DNA of 64,000 bases, from assembly GCF_036046055.1 (NCBI RefSeq), contig NZ_CP107939.1, positions 6,510,001-6,574,000 on the forward strand, given 5' to 3'. Both the position numbers and the translations under genes were made by a program. Shown in pieces: positions 8,801 to 17,442 of this stretch. A model generated the notes under the pieces. That model had not been told where the DNA came from. It made no database searches and saw nothing but the letters and a program-made list of their open reading frames with translations. This stretch comes from Nocardia sp. NBC_00403. GTDB taxonomy: Bacteria; Actinomycetota; Actinomycetes; Mycobacteriales; Mycobacteriaceae. Every line of letters begins with the position of its first letter. Positions within the stretch are counted from its first letter, which is position 1.

Positions 8801-9631
8801 ATGGATGAGGATCGCCGGGTCGGTGCGCTGCTGCGAGAGTGGCGCACCCGACGCAAGCTGAGTCAGCTCGAGCTGTCGATCCGGTCCGGGATCTCCGCCC
8901 GGCACATCAGTTTCGTCGAAACCGGACGGACGATCCCCAGCCACGCAATGATCGAGCGATTCACCGAGCATTTGAATATTCCGCTGCGCGAACGCAATAG
9001 GCTGCTGATTGCGGCCGGGCACGCGCCCACCTATCGACAGCGTCCGCTGGATGATCCGGACCTCGCGGAGGCCGAGGCCGCGGTGCGGCGCGTCATGGCC
9101 GCGCAAGAGCCCTACCCGGCACTGGCTCTCGATCGCCACTGGAATCTCCTGTTCGCCAATACGGCCGCCGAGATCTTCTTTCACACTGTGCGTGGGGCGC
9201 TACTGGAGCCACCGATCAACATGATGCGACTCGGTTTGCACCCCGACGGATTCGCACCCCGGGTGCGCAATCTCGCCCAGGTTCGAGGCTTCCTGCTGCC
9301 GCGTCTCGCGCGCCAGGCCGCACATACCGGCGATCCCGAACTCGCGGCGTTGCACGAGAAGTTGAGCCATTACGCCACCGACACCGATCCGGTGCGCATC
9401 GACCCGGCCGACGTCGCGCTGACCATCCAGCTGAGCCACCGCGGCATGGATCTCTCGCTGTTCAGCACCATCACGACCTTCGGCGCGGCCTTCGACGTCA
9501 CGCTCGACGAGATCACCGTCGAGTCCTTCTTTCCCGCCGATGCCGCAACCGCGGACTATCTGCACGCGCTCGCACGCGATACCTCGGATCGTACTGCCGC
9601 GTCAGCGGATCCGTCGGGCTCGAGCCGCTGA
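8801..9631 (+). CDS. XRE-family regulator with MmyB-like ligand-binding domain
   Basis: A 276-residue protein. Residues 1-65 form a helix-turn-helix (RRKLSQLELSIRSGISARHI, then SFVETGRTIPS). The rest, with LALDRHWNLLFANTAAE and a string of conserved aromatics, is the MmyB/PAS-like ligand-binding domain common in actinobacterial regulators. The ATG at 8801 starts at MDEDRRVG, the usual N-terminus for this family; an in-frame start at 8786 is less likely. The divergent NTF2-like gene is the probable target. This is the first of two such regulator-plus-divergent-enzyme pairs in the window (the other is at 57719-59378). Confidence 0.88.
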   Translation: MDEDRRVGALLREWRTRRKLSQLELSIRSGISARHISFVETGRTIPSHAMIERFTEHLNIPLRERNRLLIAAGHAPTYRQRPLDDPDLAEAEAAVRRVMAAQEPYPALALDRHWNLLFANTAAEIFFHTVRGALLEPPINMMRLGLHPDGFAPRVRNLAQVRGFLLPRLARQAAHTGDPELAALHEKLSHYATDTDPVRIDPADVALTIQLSHRGMDLSLFSTITTFGAAFDVTLDEITVESFFPADAATADYLHALARDTSDRTAASADPSGSSR

Positions 9632-10267
9632 TCAGATCGTCTCCGCCGCGCGCGCCCTGCCTTCCTCGAAGAACACGAGCAGGTCCGCCTCGGCGTTCAC
9701 TTCCTCGCGCGGGAGCAGCGCACCGAACGGCGCGTTCCAGAATGCGCCGCTGCGCGGCGTCCACGGCCCGACGTAGGCGTAGGGACCGGGATGGGCGTCG
9801 TCGCCGGGCGACACACCGTAGTTGACCTCGTTCAGGGTGCTGGACAGATCGAAATGCTCCGGCCACAGCACCGCGGTGGCATCGGGCGCCAAGCAGCGCA
9901 GCGCGGAATTGCCGAGGGCGAACCAGTCGGCGATCACCGCGGCCGCCGCCGCGTCGACCATGATCGGGTCATCGGGGTCGACGCCGGTGGTGTCTTTGTA
10001 CACGCCCTCGGGCGCCTCCGGCTGAAAGCCCGCTTTCGCGGCGACCTCGCGATATGTGCTGTCCAGCGGGATGCGACCCGCGGTGGTGACCAACTCGGTG
10101 CCCACCACCGAGACCGGCCATCGCACACCGCCGAAACCGCCGAGCACCGACCGCAAACGAATGGTTCCGAACATCCGATATTGCGGGCCCGCGATCAACA
10201 ACTCCCCCGCGGCATGCAACGCCAGCCGGGTCTCCCGGTACTTTGCCTCGTCCACCCAACGAATCAT
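9632..10267 (-). CDS. Conserved hypothetical protein
   Basis: A 211-residue soluble protein with a well-behaved reading frame and no signal peptide or membrane segment. Features include ETRLALHAAGELLIAGPQ, a central EHFDLSSTLNEVNYGVSPGD and the tail DLLVFFEEGRARAAE. Its stop directly abuts the stop of the convergent XRE regulator. I do not recognise a characterised family; the pattern resembles conserved actinobacterial proteins of unknown function. The central acidic WPEHFDLS block could be a metal or ligand site, but that is a guess. Confidence 0.65.
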   Translation of the reverse strand: MIRWVDEAKYRETRLALHAAGELLIAGPQYRMFGTIRLRSVLGGFGGVRWPVSVVGTELVTTAGRIPLDSTYREVAAKAGFQPEAPEGVYKDTTGVDPDDPIMVDAAAAAVIADWFALGNSALRCLAPDATAVLWPEHFDLSSTLNEVNYGVSPGDDAHPGPYAYVGPWTPRSGAFWNAPFGALLPREEVNAEADLLVFFEEGRARAAETI

Positions 10268-10335
10268 TGCCGGTCAGCAGATCGCCCGCGGGTGTTTCGG
10301 CACCGAAATCGTCCGAGCGCCGAGTACGTAACTGT

Positions 10336-11097
10336 TCAGCGGTGTGCCAACCGGCCGAATACAGCGCTCGAACAGGCGAACCCGATCACGGCGAGACCGA
10401 CACACCAGAACACGGCGACCGTGGCATCGTGCCCGGTGTCGGTGGAATCGAGCAGCCCGCGCACCGTGTCCACGACGGGCGTGGCCGGTTGATACTCGGC
10501 GAACCCGCGCAGCCACCCGGGCATGGTGGAGGTCTGCACGAAAGCGCTGCTGATGTAGGGGATGAACATGATCGCGTAGGTGAGCCCACCGGCGGCCTCG
10601 GGGTTCTTCGCGACCAGTCCCAGCGCGACCGCGATCCACGAGATCGCCAGGACGAACAGCGTGATCAGCGCGAACGCCGACAACCAGCCGACAACGCCGG
10701 TGTGGGGTCGGTACCCGAGAACGAGCGCAACGGCGACCGCGATCGCGATGGCAGCCAGATTGCGGACGACGCCTTCGGCGACGTGTCCGGCCAGCACGGC
10801 CTGCTTGAACATCGGCAGGGTACGGAACCGATCGATGCTGCCCCTCGTCATATCGGTCGACACACTGGTGGCGGTGATCGACGAGCCGAAACCCGTGCAC
10901 AGCAACATGATTCCTGGCACCACATAGTCCAGGTAGGGCCCGCCGACGTCGATCGCCCCACCGAAAACGTAGGTGAACAGCATCATGACCAGGACCGGCA
11001 TGAGCAGTGAGATGATCAAGGTGTCGCGGCTGCGCAGGGTATGCCGCGCGCAGCGCCGGAACATGACGGCCGTGTCGGTGACAACGTGCGCTATCAC
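10336..11097 (-). CDS. ABC-2 type permease (DrrB/NodJ-like), no ATPase partner nearby
   Basis: A 253-residue inner-membrane protein with six predicted transmembrane helices. The motif PVLVMMLFTYVFGGAI after helix 1 and DMTRGSIDRFRTLPM are hallmarks of daunorubicin-type (DrrB) permeases, as is the ending with PATPVVDTVRGLL. Such permeases export lipids or secondary metabolites with a DrrA-like ATPase. No ATPase gene is adjacent. The GTG start overlaps the stop of the upstream glycosyltransferase by four bases (GTGA), so the two are translationally coupled and probably act on the same product. Confidence 0.85.
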   Translation of the reverse strand: MIAHVVTDTAVMFRRCARHTLRSRDTLIISLLMPVLVMMLFTYVFGGAIDVGGPYLDYVVPGIMLLCTGFGSSITATSVSTDMTRGSIDRFRTLPMFKQAVLAGHVAEGVVRNLAAIAIAVAVALVLGYRPHTGVVGWLSAFALITLFVLAISWIAVALGLVAKNPEAAGGLTYAIMFIPYISSAFVQTSTMPGWLRGFAEYQPATPVVDTVRGLLDSTDTGHDATVAVFWCVGLAVIGFACSSAVFGRLAHR

Positions 11098-12371
11098 CGG
11101 GCGGCGGCCTCGACGGTGTCGGCAGTGCGGGCGCTGGCGTCGTCGGTACTCAGCGTCTTAGCGAATTCCATTGCGCGAGTTCTACATTCTTTGTCGAGTA
11201 TGGATGTGACGCCATGCTCCAGGCGAGCCGTGGTGAGCTTCGTGAACTTCAGGTGCGCGCCGACACCGAGTCGCTCGACCTGCCCGCCCCACATGGGCTG
11301 CTCGAACGACACCGAGCACACCAGCGTCGGCAGTCCGGCGCGCAAGCTCTCGAACAGCGTCCCGATACCGCCGTGATGCACGGCGGCGGCGCAATGCGGA
11401 AAGACGATGTCGTACGCGAACGGCCCGACGACCTTCACATTCGGACCGGCTTGCGCGGCAGCGACATCCAGATCGCTCCAGCCCGCGCTCACCAGCGCGC
11501 GCACACCCAGCCGAGCCGACACCTCGGTAGCCACGGCCAACACGGCTGCAGTGTCCCGGATCGGCATGCTGCCGAAGCCGAAGAACACCGGCGGGTCCCC
11601 CTCCTCGATCCAGGACAGGATGCCGGCGTGGTCACCGTCGAGGTCGCCGACCGCCGCACGGGCGGCATGGTCGAGGGTCAGGAAACCGGTGAACGGCCTA
11701 CGCGCGTCCCATTGTTCGGGCAGCCCGGGAACCAGCGCTCGATCGTAGATCTGCACTTCCGGAACGTGCCTGCGGGCCAGCACCGCGGCGGTGCTCGCCA
11801 TCGACTTCGGCAGGCCCAGTGTCGCCCGCAGATCGTTGAGGTAGCGCATGAACACCACGCGGCGCAGATTCTCCGCAAACGCCCAGGTCGCGCGGTTGAC
11901 CGGCGCCGGAGGACGCCACTGCGGCGGTAGCGCGCCGGGAAACGGATAGGCGCCATTGGCACGGCAGGGGAAATAGTGCAGGCTGACCAGCGGCACGCCC
12001 ATTGCTTCGGCAACCGAACTCGCCCGGTCCTCGGTGACGGTGCTGGCGACGATCAGGTCGGCGCCCGCGCACACGTCGATGACCTCACGATTCATCTGCT
12101 CGGCGTAGCCCACCATCTGTCGCGCGACCAGTTGCATCAGGCGCAGGGTGTTGCCCGCTGCCAACGCCCGCTGCCCGGCGTCGGAGCTGTAGAGCTGCTG
12201 CACATCCGGCCCGCACGAGCGCGCGGCGAGTCCCGTGCCGGTGACGAAATCGACCAGGTTGGGTGGCGCGCCGAGCAGCACGTCGTGTCCGCGCCGCTGC
12301 AACTCGAGTCCCAGTGCCACGACCGGCTGAACGTCACCTCGGGTTCCGGTGAGCGGAATCGCTATTCTCAC
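11094..12371 (-). CDS. Family-1 (MGT/UGT-type) glycosyltransferase
   Basis: A 425-residue GT-B enzyme. The N-terminus RIAIPLTGTRGDVQPVVALG is the acceptor-domain signature of sterol/rhamnosyl/macrolide transferases. The C-terminal donor motif is HHGGIGTLFESLRAGLP, with SFEQPMWG following. I chose the GTG at 12371 because the family begins there; the longer frame would run across the divergent promoter. It should transfer a nucleotide sugar to a lipid, terpenoid or polyketide hydroxyl. It is coupled to an export-type permease and divergent from the GT4-P450 fusion, suggesting one glycoconjugate pathway. Confidence 0.88.
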   Translation of the reverse strand: MRIAIPLTGTRGDVQPVVALGLELQRRGHDVLLGAPPNLVDFVTGTGLAARSCGPDVQQLYSSDAGQRALAAGNTLRLMQLVARQMVGYAEQMNREVIDVCAGADLIVASTVTEDRASSVAEAMGVPLVSLHYFPCRANGAYPFPGALPPQWRPPAPVNRATWAFAENLRRVVFMRYLNDLRATLGLPKSMASTAAVLARRHVPEVQIYDRALVPGLPEQWDARRPFTGFLTLDHAARAAVGDLDGDHAGILSWIEEGDPPVFFGFGSMPIRDTAAVLAVATEVSARLGVRALVSAGWSDLDVAAAQAGPNVKVVGPFAYDIVFPHCAAAVHHGGIGTLFESLRAGLPTLVCSVSFEQPMWGGQVERLGVGAHLKFTKLTTARLEHGVTSILDKECRTRAMEFAKTLSTDDASARTADTVEAAAR

Positions 12372-12447
12372 GGCGCTTCTTTCGATGCTGTTGTGATCCC
12401 GTCGGCACTGTGCTCCTATCGAGGTTCGCCGGGTAGTCGACAGAATT

Positions 12448-15060
12448 GTGGGCTCTCGGCGAACGTCGCGCGTCGGTACAGTGCCCATTGTGCACATCGC
12501 TATGTTCATGGATTACCACCCGGCCACGCTCGGTGGTGTTCAGACTGCGGTCGGCTCGCTGTGTCGCGGGCTCGAGCGTGCGGGCCACCACGTAACCCTC
12601 TTCGTCGCGCCGCTGTCGGGCAAAACCACTGATTCCCGGCCGAACGTGGTCGAGCTCGAGGCGGTCGCCGGGCTCGAGGCGAACGGCTTCCCGGTGGTGC
12701 TGCCGACCAAGCGCAATGCCGAGTTGATCGACGCCGCTTTCGCCGCACACGGCCCGATCGACGTCGTACACACGCACACCACCTACGGTGTCGCCATTTC
12801 CGGGATGAAAGCGGCACGGCGACACCGGCTTCCGCTGGTGCACACCGCCCAGAGCCGGGACGACGCCTTCATCGAACACACCTCGCCCGCGCCCTATGCG
12901 GCAGCATTGGCGATGCGCGCGTTGCACGGCCGGTTCGTGCCGCATCGCCATCACATGCCGCACCGGTCCGAGAGCCGCGCCGCGCGCCATGCCTGGTGGA
13001 CGATCGTCGGCCAAGCTCAGGCCGCCGACCGAGTGATCGCGCCGACGCGGCATTTCGCCGACCTGATGGTCGCGCACGGGCTGACCCGCCCGATTCAGGT
13101 GGTGTCCAACGGCGTCGACGATGCCCTGCTGGAAAACCACAGCAGCGCGGTTTCCGGACAGTCGGCCGACGGGCCGCTGCGGCTGGTGTGGAGTGGCCGA
13201 CTTTCCACCGAGAAGCGCCTGCTCGACGCTATCGACGCGGTACGGCGCGCCGACAACTGCACCCTCGATATCTATGGCGAAGGTGATTTGCGCGACGCCG
13301 CGACCGCGGCGATCGTCGAGCACCGTCTCGACGATCGAATCCGATTGCACGGCAGAGTCACTCAGGCCGAATCCCTCGACGCCATGTCCGGTGGCGATGC
13401 GCTGCTTTTCCCCTCCTACGGCTTCGACACACAGGGCATGGTCCTGCTCGAGGCCGTGGCGGTGGGGCTTCCGATCATCTACTGCGATCCCGATCTCGAC
13501 GAGTCGGTGCCGACCGGTGGCGGTGTCCGCACGGCGGATGCTTCGGCGGCGGGGATCGCCGCGACCATTGCCGAGCTGGCCGCCGATCGCGATGCGCTCA
13601 CCGAAATGTGCACCGTGCTCGGCAAATACAGCGACTCGGTGCTGCAGTCACAGCACACGGGCGCGGTGCTGGACATCTATCGACAGGCCGGCGAGACGTC
13701 CACGCTCAGCTCCGAACCGGTGATGCCGCACTCTCTTTCGGAAGTGCCCACCGCGCCGGGGCACCTGCCGCTGGTAGGTCATAGTCTGCGGGCGCTGCGC
13801 GACGCCCCCGCCTTTGTGACGTCGCTGTCCAACCTCGGGCCGGTCGTGCGGATATTTTTCGGCAAGCAGACCGGATACCTCCTCACCACCCCGGATCTGG
13901 TTCGCGAGGCAGGCATCGGCGACGCGGAGCTCAATCGTGAAGACCTGCGTGCGGCAATCGAGGACATCGCAGGTGGATCGGTCAACGTCCTGCGCGGCGA
14001 CGAACACAAGCTGCGGCGCAGGATGATCGCGCCCGCATTGCGCCAGAGCCGCCTCGCCGAGTACACGAGTTCGGCGGCCGATATCGCCGAAAGCTGGTCG
14101 GCGGGACTGCCATCGGGTGCACGCGTGAATCTGATGGACGAGGCCCACGGCCTGATTCTCGACACGGTCTCCTCGACGCTGTTCACCGCGGAGTTCAGCG
14201 ACGACGCGCGACGCGAGATTCGGGACAATGTGCCGTGGCTGCTCGGCCAGGTCATCCTGCGGACCGCATTGCCGCCGCAGGTGCGCTGGCTGCGCGTGAT
14301 CGCGAACTGGCGGTGGCGCACGAAGGCGCGCCACCTACGGGGCGCCATCGGGGAGGTGGTGTCGGAATATCGCCGCCGCGACGAGGATTTCAACGACGTG
14401 GTCTCCGCGCTCATCCGGCACACCGACAGCGAGACCGGAGCAACGCTGTCCGACGAGCACATCATCGATGAAGCGATCCTGATGCTGGCAGGTGGCGTCG
14501 GGTCGATGGCCTCACTGACCGGCTGGCTGTGGCACGAGGTCATGCGCCGACCACACATCGCCGAACAACTCTATGCCGAACTCGATGCCGTCGTCGGAAC
14601 CGGCCCCGTTCGACCGGAGCATCTCGCCGCGCTCCCCTATCTGAAACAGGTTGTGGCGGAGACACTTCGCTTCTGGGGCCCGTGGATCAGCGCGGGCACC
14701 GCCGATGGCGACGTCACCATCGGCGGGCTCACCATTCCGGACGGCGCGGCAATCATGTTCAGCCCCTATATGGTTCAGCACGACAAGCGCTATTACGCCA
14801 ACCCGGAGGCTTTCGACCCGGCGCGCTGGTCACCGGAGCGCGCCGACGCCATCGACAAGAAGGCCAACCTGTCCTTCGGCGTCGGCCGCCGCCGCTGCCT
14901 CGGCGACCACTTCGCCCTGCTCGAGATCACCCTGGCCTCGGCAGCGCTGCTCGCACGCTGGCGGCCGACGCCCGATCCGAACTACCTCGTGCGGGCCTCC
15001 AACCGAGACTTCGTCTTGTCACCCTCGGCGCTGCCGGTCACGCTGACCCCGAGATCGTAG
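12448..15060 (+). CDS. GT4 glycosyltransferase - cytochrome P450 fusion protein
   Basis: One uninterrupted frame of up to 870 codons. Bases 12490 to about 13700 encode a GT4 glycosyltransferase: PATLGGVQTAVGSLCRGLE, VVSNGVDD, WSGRLSTEKRL, then the donor site YGFDTQGMVLLEAVAVGLP. After a linker of about 15 residues, from about 13720, comes a full P450: TAPGHLPLVGHSLRALRD, ExxR as ETLR (14659-14670), then FGVGRRRCLGDHF with heme Cys encoded at 14896-14898. The I-helix reads LAGGVGSMAS (14479-14514) and lacks the usual Glu/Asp-Thr pair. In-frame GTG (13720) and ATG (13723) at the P450 start have no clear ribosome site. The true start may be GTG 12481 or 12490. Probably modifies and glycosylates one small molecule (inference). 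Confidence 0.88.
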   Translation: MGSRRTSRVGTVPIVHIAMFMDYHPATLGGVQTAVGSLCRGLERAGHHVTLFVAPLSGKTTDSRPNVVELEAVAGLEANGFPVVLPTKRNAELIDAAFAAHGPIDVVHTHTTYGVAISGMKAARRHRLPLVHTAQSRDDAFIEHTSPAPYAAALAMRALHGRFVPHRHHMPHRSESRAARHAWWTIVGQAQAADRVIAPTRHFADLMVAHGLTRPIQVVSNGVDDALLENHSSAVSGQSADGPLRLVWSGRLSTEKRLLDAIDAVRRADNCTLDIYGEGDLRDAATAAIVEHRLDDRIRLHGRVTQAESLDAMSGGDALLFPSYGFDTQGMVLLEAVAVGLPIIYCDPDLDESVPTGGGVRTADASAAGIAATIAELAADRDALTEMCTVLGKYSDSVLQSQHTGAVLDIYRQAGETSTLSSEPVMPHSLSEVPTAPGHLPLVGHSLRALRDAPAFVTSLSNLGPVVRIFFGKQTGYLLTTPDLVREAGIGDAELNREDLRAAIEDIAGGSVNVLRGDEHKLRRRMIAPALRQSRLAEYTSSAADIAESWSAGLPSGARVNLMDEAHGLILDTVSSTLFTAEFSDDARREIRDNVPWLLGQVILRTALPPQVRWLRVIANWRWRTKARHLRGAIGEVVSEYRRRDEDFNDVVSALIRHTDSETGATLSDEHIIDEAILMLAGGVGSMASLTGWLWHEVMRRPHIAEQLYAELDAVVGTGPVRPEHLAALPYLKQVVAETLRFWGPWISAGTADGDVTIGGLTIPDGAAIMFSPYMVQHDKRYYANPEAFDPARWSPERADAIDKKANLSFGVGRRRCLGDHFALLEITLASAALLARWRPTPDPNYLVRASNRDFVLSPSALPVTLTPRS

Positions 15061-15292
15061 TTGCATCGCTCTCGACCTCCGCCATCGAACAAATCGTGGT
15101 GCCCATACTCGCGCACCGGCATCTTCGCAGTCAGCACAGCTGCGCGGAGATGACTTGCCCGATGCGCGATCCGCCATCCCCAAATGTGGACATGGGTCGG
15201 GTGCGCCGATGGGTACAGTGGCGAAAGGCCGGTCGGAACCCGACCAGTCAACCGGACACGCATCAGATGATTCCGAACGGCGGTGAGATCGC

Positions 15293-16012
15293 TTGATCCC
15301 CAACCTTTCCCCGTACATGTGCTCGATAAGAGATCATTTGGATATCTTGGTCAAAACAACGAGCGAAACGGTGACACGGGTCAAACTGGGAATCGCGGAC
15401 GACTTGCGAGATAGTATCGGAACCGGCATTGTCGCAACGGATTCAGCGGAAGCGCTACGCTTTGCCCGAGCGTTGAATGTGACGGAGACGGTACCATCAC
15501 CATATGAGTACGTCGCTCTCGAGCGGTCGCGTTACACCGACGCTCTGATGAACAGGGGCGAGTTACTCGTGAAAAAGGGCGACAAACTCGTTCCGGCTCG
15601 ACCCGCCACCGAAGGGGAGATCGTCCAATGCGTCCTCCAGAGCGGCCACAAAGAAACGAGCTATGTCGCCAAGGCTACCGATATGGTAGTGACTCAACCG
15701 CGCGGTGAAATTACCGTCCACGATCCGAAGAGCTTCGCCGCAGGGTTCGAGGCGACCGACCAAGAAGGGATGTACCGGGCAACCGGCGTGTCTCGAATTA
15801 TCAAGAACGACACCGGATATTCCATAGCGACCATGACTCCTTGGGGAAGCATCCAAACAGGCGGCCCAGATTGCAACATTGTGATGCGAATGCACAACGG
15901 GGATATCAAAACCCCAACCGTCGACACATACTTGCTCGGGAATGAGGAAAAAAAGGAGTACTACAAGCCCCTAACGCCAGAACTTCGGGCACGATTGGAA
16001 CAGAACGAATGA
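15293..16012 (+). CDS. Orphan hypothetical protein in locally GC-poorer DNA
   Basis: A 239-codon frame from TTG 15293 (alternative ATG 15317). Codon use is visibly less GC-biased than in its neighbours, with Lys and Asn codons ending in A or T and the string GGAAAAAAAGGAG near the 3' end, suggesting transfer. The protein is soluble, without signal peptide. Central segments VPSPYEYVALERSRYTDALM, VVTQPRGEITVHDPKSFAAG and FEATDQEGMYRATGVSR faintly resemble a PGDYG-like domain, but I would not assign it. It lies between the GT4-P450 gene and a LuxR remnant, in an interval that looks acquired. Confidence 0.6.
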   Translation: MIPNLSPYMCSIRDHLDILVKTTSETVTRVKLGIADDLRDSIGTGIVATDSAEALRFARALNVTETVPSPYEYVALERSRYTDALMNRGELLVKKGDKLVPARPATEGEIVQCVLQSGHKETSYVAKATDMVVTQPRGEITVHDPKSFAAGFEATDQEGMYRATGVSRIIKNDTGYSIATMTPWGSIQTGGPDCNIVMRMHNGDIKTPTVDTYLLGNEEKKEYYKPLTPELRARLEQNE

Positions 16013-16020
16013 CCTCTTGA

Positions 16021-16140
16021 TCAGATCGCGCCCTGTTCGCGGGCCCGGGGCGCGTCGGAGGTGCGGGAGCGGACGCCGAGTTCGGCATAGATGTGGAACC
16101 AGGTGGGATTCGACGGTGGTTTCGCTGAGAAAGAGTTGTC
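16021..16140 (-). pseudogene. Remnant of a LuxR-type helix-turn-helix domain
   Basis: Read on the minus strand, one frame gives LSETTVESHLV and, after one extra base, a second frame gives HIYAELGVRSRT, ending in a stop at 16021. Together these are the recognition helix and C-terminal end of a LuxR-family DNA-binding domain. Nothing upstream keeps a frame, so only the last 35 to 40 codons of a regulator survive. Confidence 0.6.
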
Positions 16141-16605
16141 GGCCGCGATCACTACGCCGGACGCTGTAGAGCGAGACTCGATGCGGTGCAATGCATCCTA
16201 CATTCCGAAGAGTAGGCGTCTAATGGAATGACCTGTCCACTACCGAAATTGGGACAGGGCGGCGGGTGTACCTTCTGTGCTCAGCTGCCGGGTACGGCCT
16301 TTCGTGCCATTGCGTTGCCACGCTTGCGTGAGCTGTCAGCATCCGAGGAAGAGCAGTGAGCGACCGTTCGCGCTGACGTCTGGGTCGCGCCGCATGCACC
16401 CGCGACGGTTGAGATCACAACACATTCCGGCCTTCATCCCAAAGCCGCGGAACGCTATGGCAGCTCATGTAGAGCAGTCGACCCGGGCTGCGCCACTCCC
16501 TCGCCGTTCCTCGTTCGGTCCGAGGGGATCCCCTGCCTCACACCGCAGTTGCCGGACTCGGTTAAGGTTCGCTCAGTCACTGTCCGCAACGTTCTGGAGT
16601 CCCGA
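16141..16605. other. Intergenic region, no gene recognised
   Basis: A small hairpin with arms CCTGTCC and GGACAGG lies at 16232-16258. Otherwise I see only short frames without motifs. The segment just before 16606 must carry the promoter of the enoyl-CoA hydratase gene. The first part is probably debris continuous with the LuxR remnant. Confidence 0.4.
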
Positions 16606-17361
16606 GTGAGCGACGACCTTGCGATCGAGCTGCGCGACGATCATGTGGCAGTGGTGGAATTCTCGCGGCCACCCTACAACTACTTCGACACCGCGCTGAT
16701 CCGGTCCCTGGCCGATGCGTACGCGGCGCTGGACGCAGACCCCGCCTGCCGAGCAATTGTCTTGTGCTCCACCGGAAAACACTTCTGTGCGGGAGCCGAC
16801 TTCGCCGGGCCGGGGATCGGCGATCCACGCGAGCTGTACGCGGAGGCCGCGCGCCTGTTCGAGGTCGGCACCCCGACCGTGGCGACCGTGCACGGCGCGG
16901 CGATCGGAGGCGGGCTCGGACTGGCGCTGTCGGCCGACTTCCGGGTCGCCACCCGTGAGACGCGATTCATCGCCAACTTCGCCAGGCTCGGCATCCACCA
17001 CGGGTTCGGACTTACCGTCACGCTGCCCGCGGTCATCGGCGCACAGAAGTCTCTCGACCTGCTGACCACCGGTCGGGCCGTCGACGGGGCCGAAGCCGAA
17101 ACCATCGGCCTGTGCGATCGACTGACCACCGCGAGCACACTCCGCGACGAGGCCATCGCACTGGCCGCGCAACTCGCGGCCAACGCGCCACTCGCAGTGC
17201 GCTCGATCCGCACCACATTGCGCGGTGATCTGGCTGAAAAGGTCTGTGCCGCAACCGATCACGAGGCCGAACAGCAGGCGGAACTGATGCACAGCGCCGA
17301 CTTCGCGGAAGGCGTCCGCGCGGTCGTCGAACGCCGCGCGCCGAAGTTCACCGCCTCCTGA
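16606..17361 (+). CDS. Enoyl-CoA hydratase/isomerase family protein
   Basis: A 251-residue crotonase-fold protein starting at GTG 16606 (VSDDLAIELRDDHVAVVEFS). GKHFCAGADF forms the first half of the oxyanion hole, and TVATVHGAAIGGGLGLALSADFRVA forms the second, with the GGG turn. The position of the usual first catalytic Glu is occupied by the segment around AAIGGGLG, while FANFARLGIHHGFGLTVTLP covers the second; that segment has His/Gly rather than the usual P-E-x-G, so hydratase activity is not certain and an isomerase or thioesterase-like role is possible. It is a single gene before a convergent LLM oxidoreductase. Confidence 0.88.
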   Translation: MSDDLAIELRDDHVAVVEFSRPPYNYFDTALIRSLADAYAALDADPACRAIVLCSTGKHFCAGADFAGPGIGDPRELYAEAARLFEVGTPTVATVHGAAIGGGLGLALSADFRVATRETRFIANFARLGIHHGFGLTVTLPAVIGAQKSLDLLTTGRAVDGAEAETIGLCDRLTTASTLRDEAIALAAQLAANAPLAVRSIRTTLRGDLAEKVCAATDHEAEQQAELMHSADFAEGVRAVVERRAPKFTAS

Positions 17362-17442
17362 GGACTGACCTTCGTCGCCAGGCGCATTCAGCGAATTCAC
17401 GCCGGAGATGGCTGCCGAGGTGTTGTCGAGTTCAGGTGGAAG

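Noticed and set aside
13720..13725. Separate P450 gene starting at GTG 13720 or ATG 13723
   Set aside because: No ribosome site precedes it and there is no stop codon between it and the GT4 part, so one fused gene is the simpler reading; separate initiation cannot be fully excluded.
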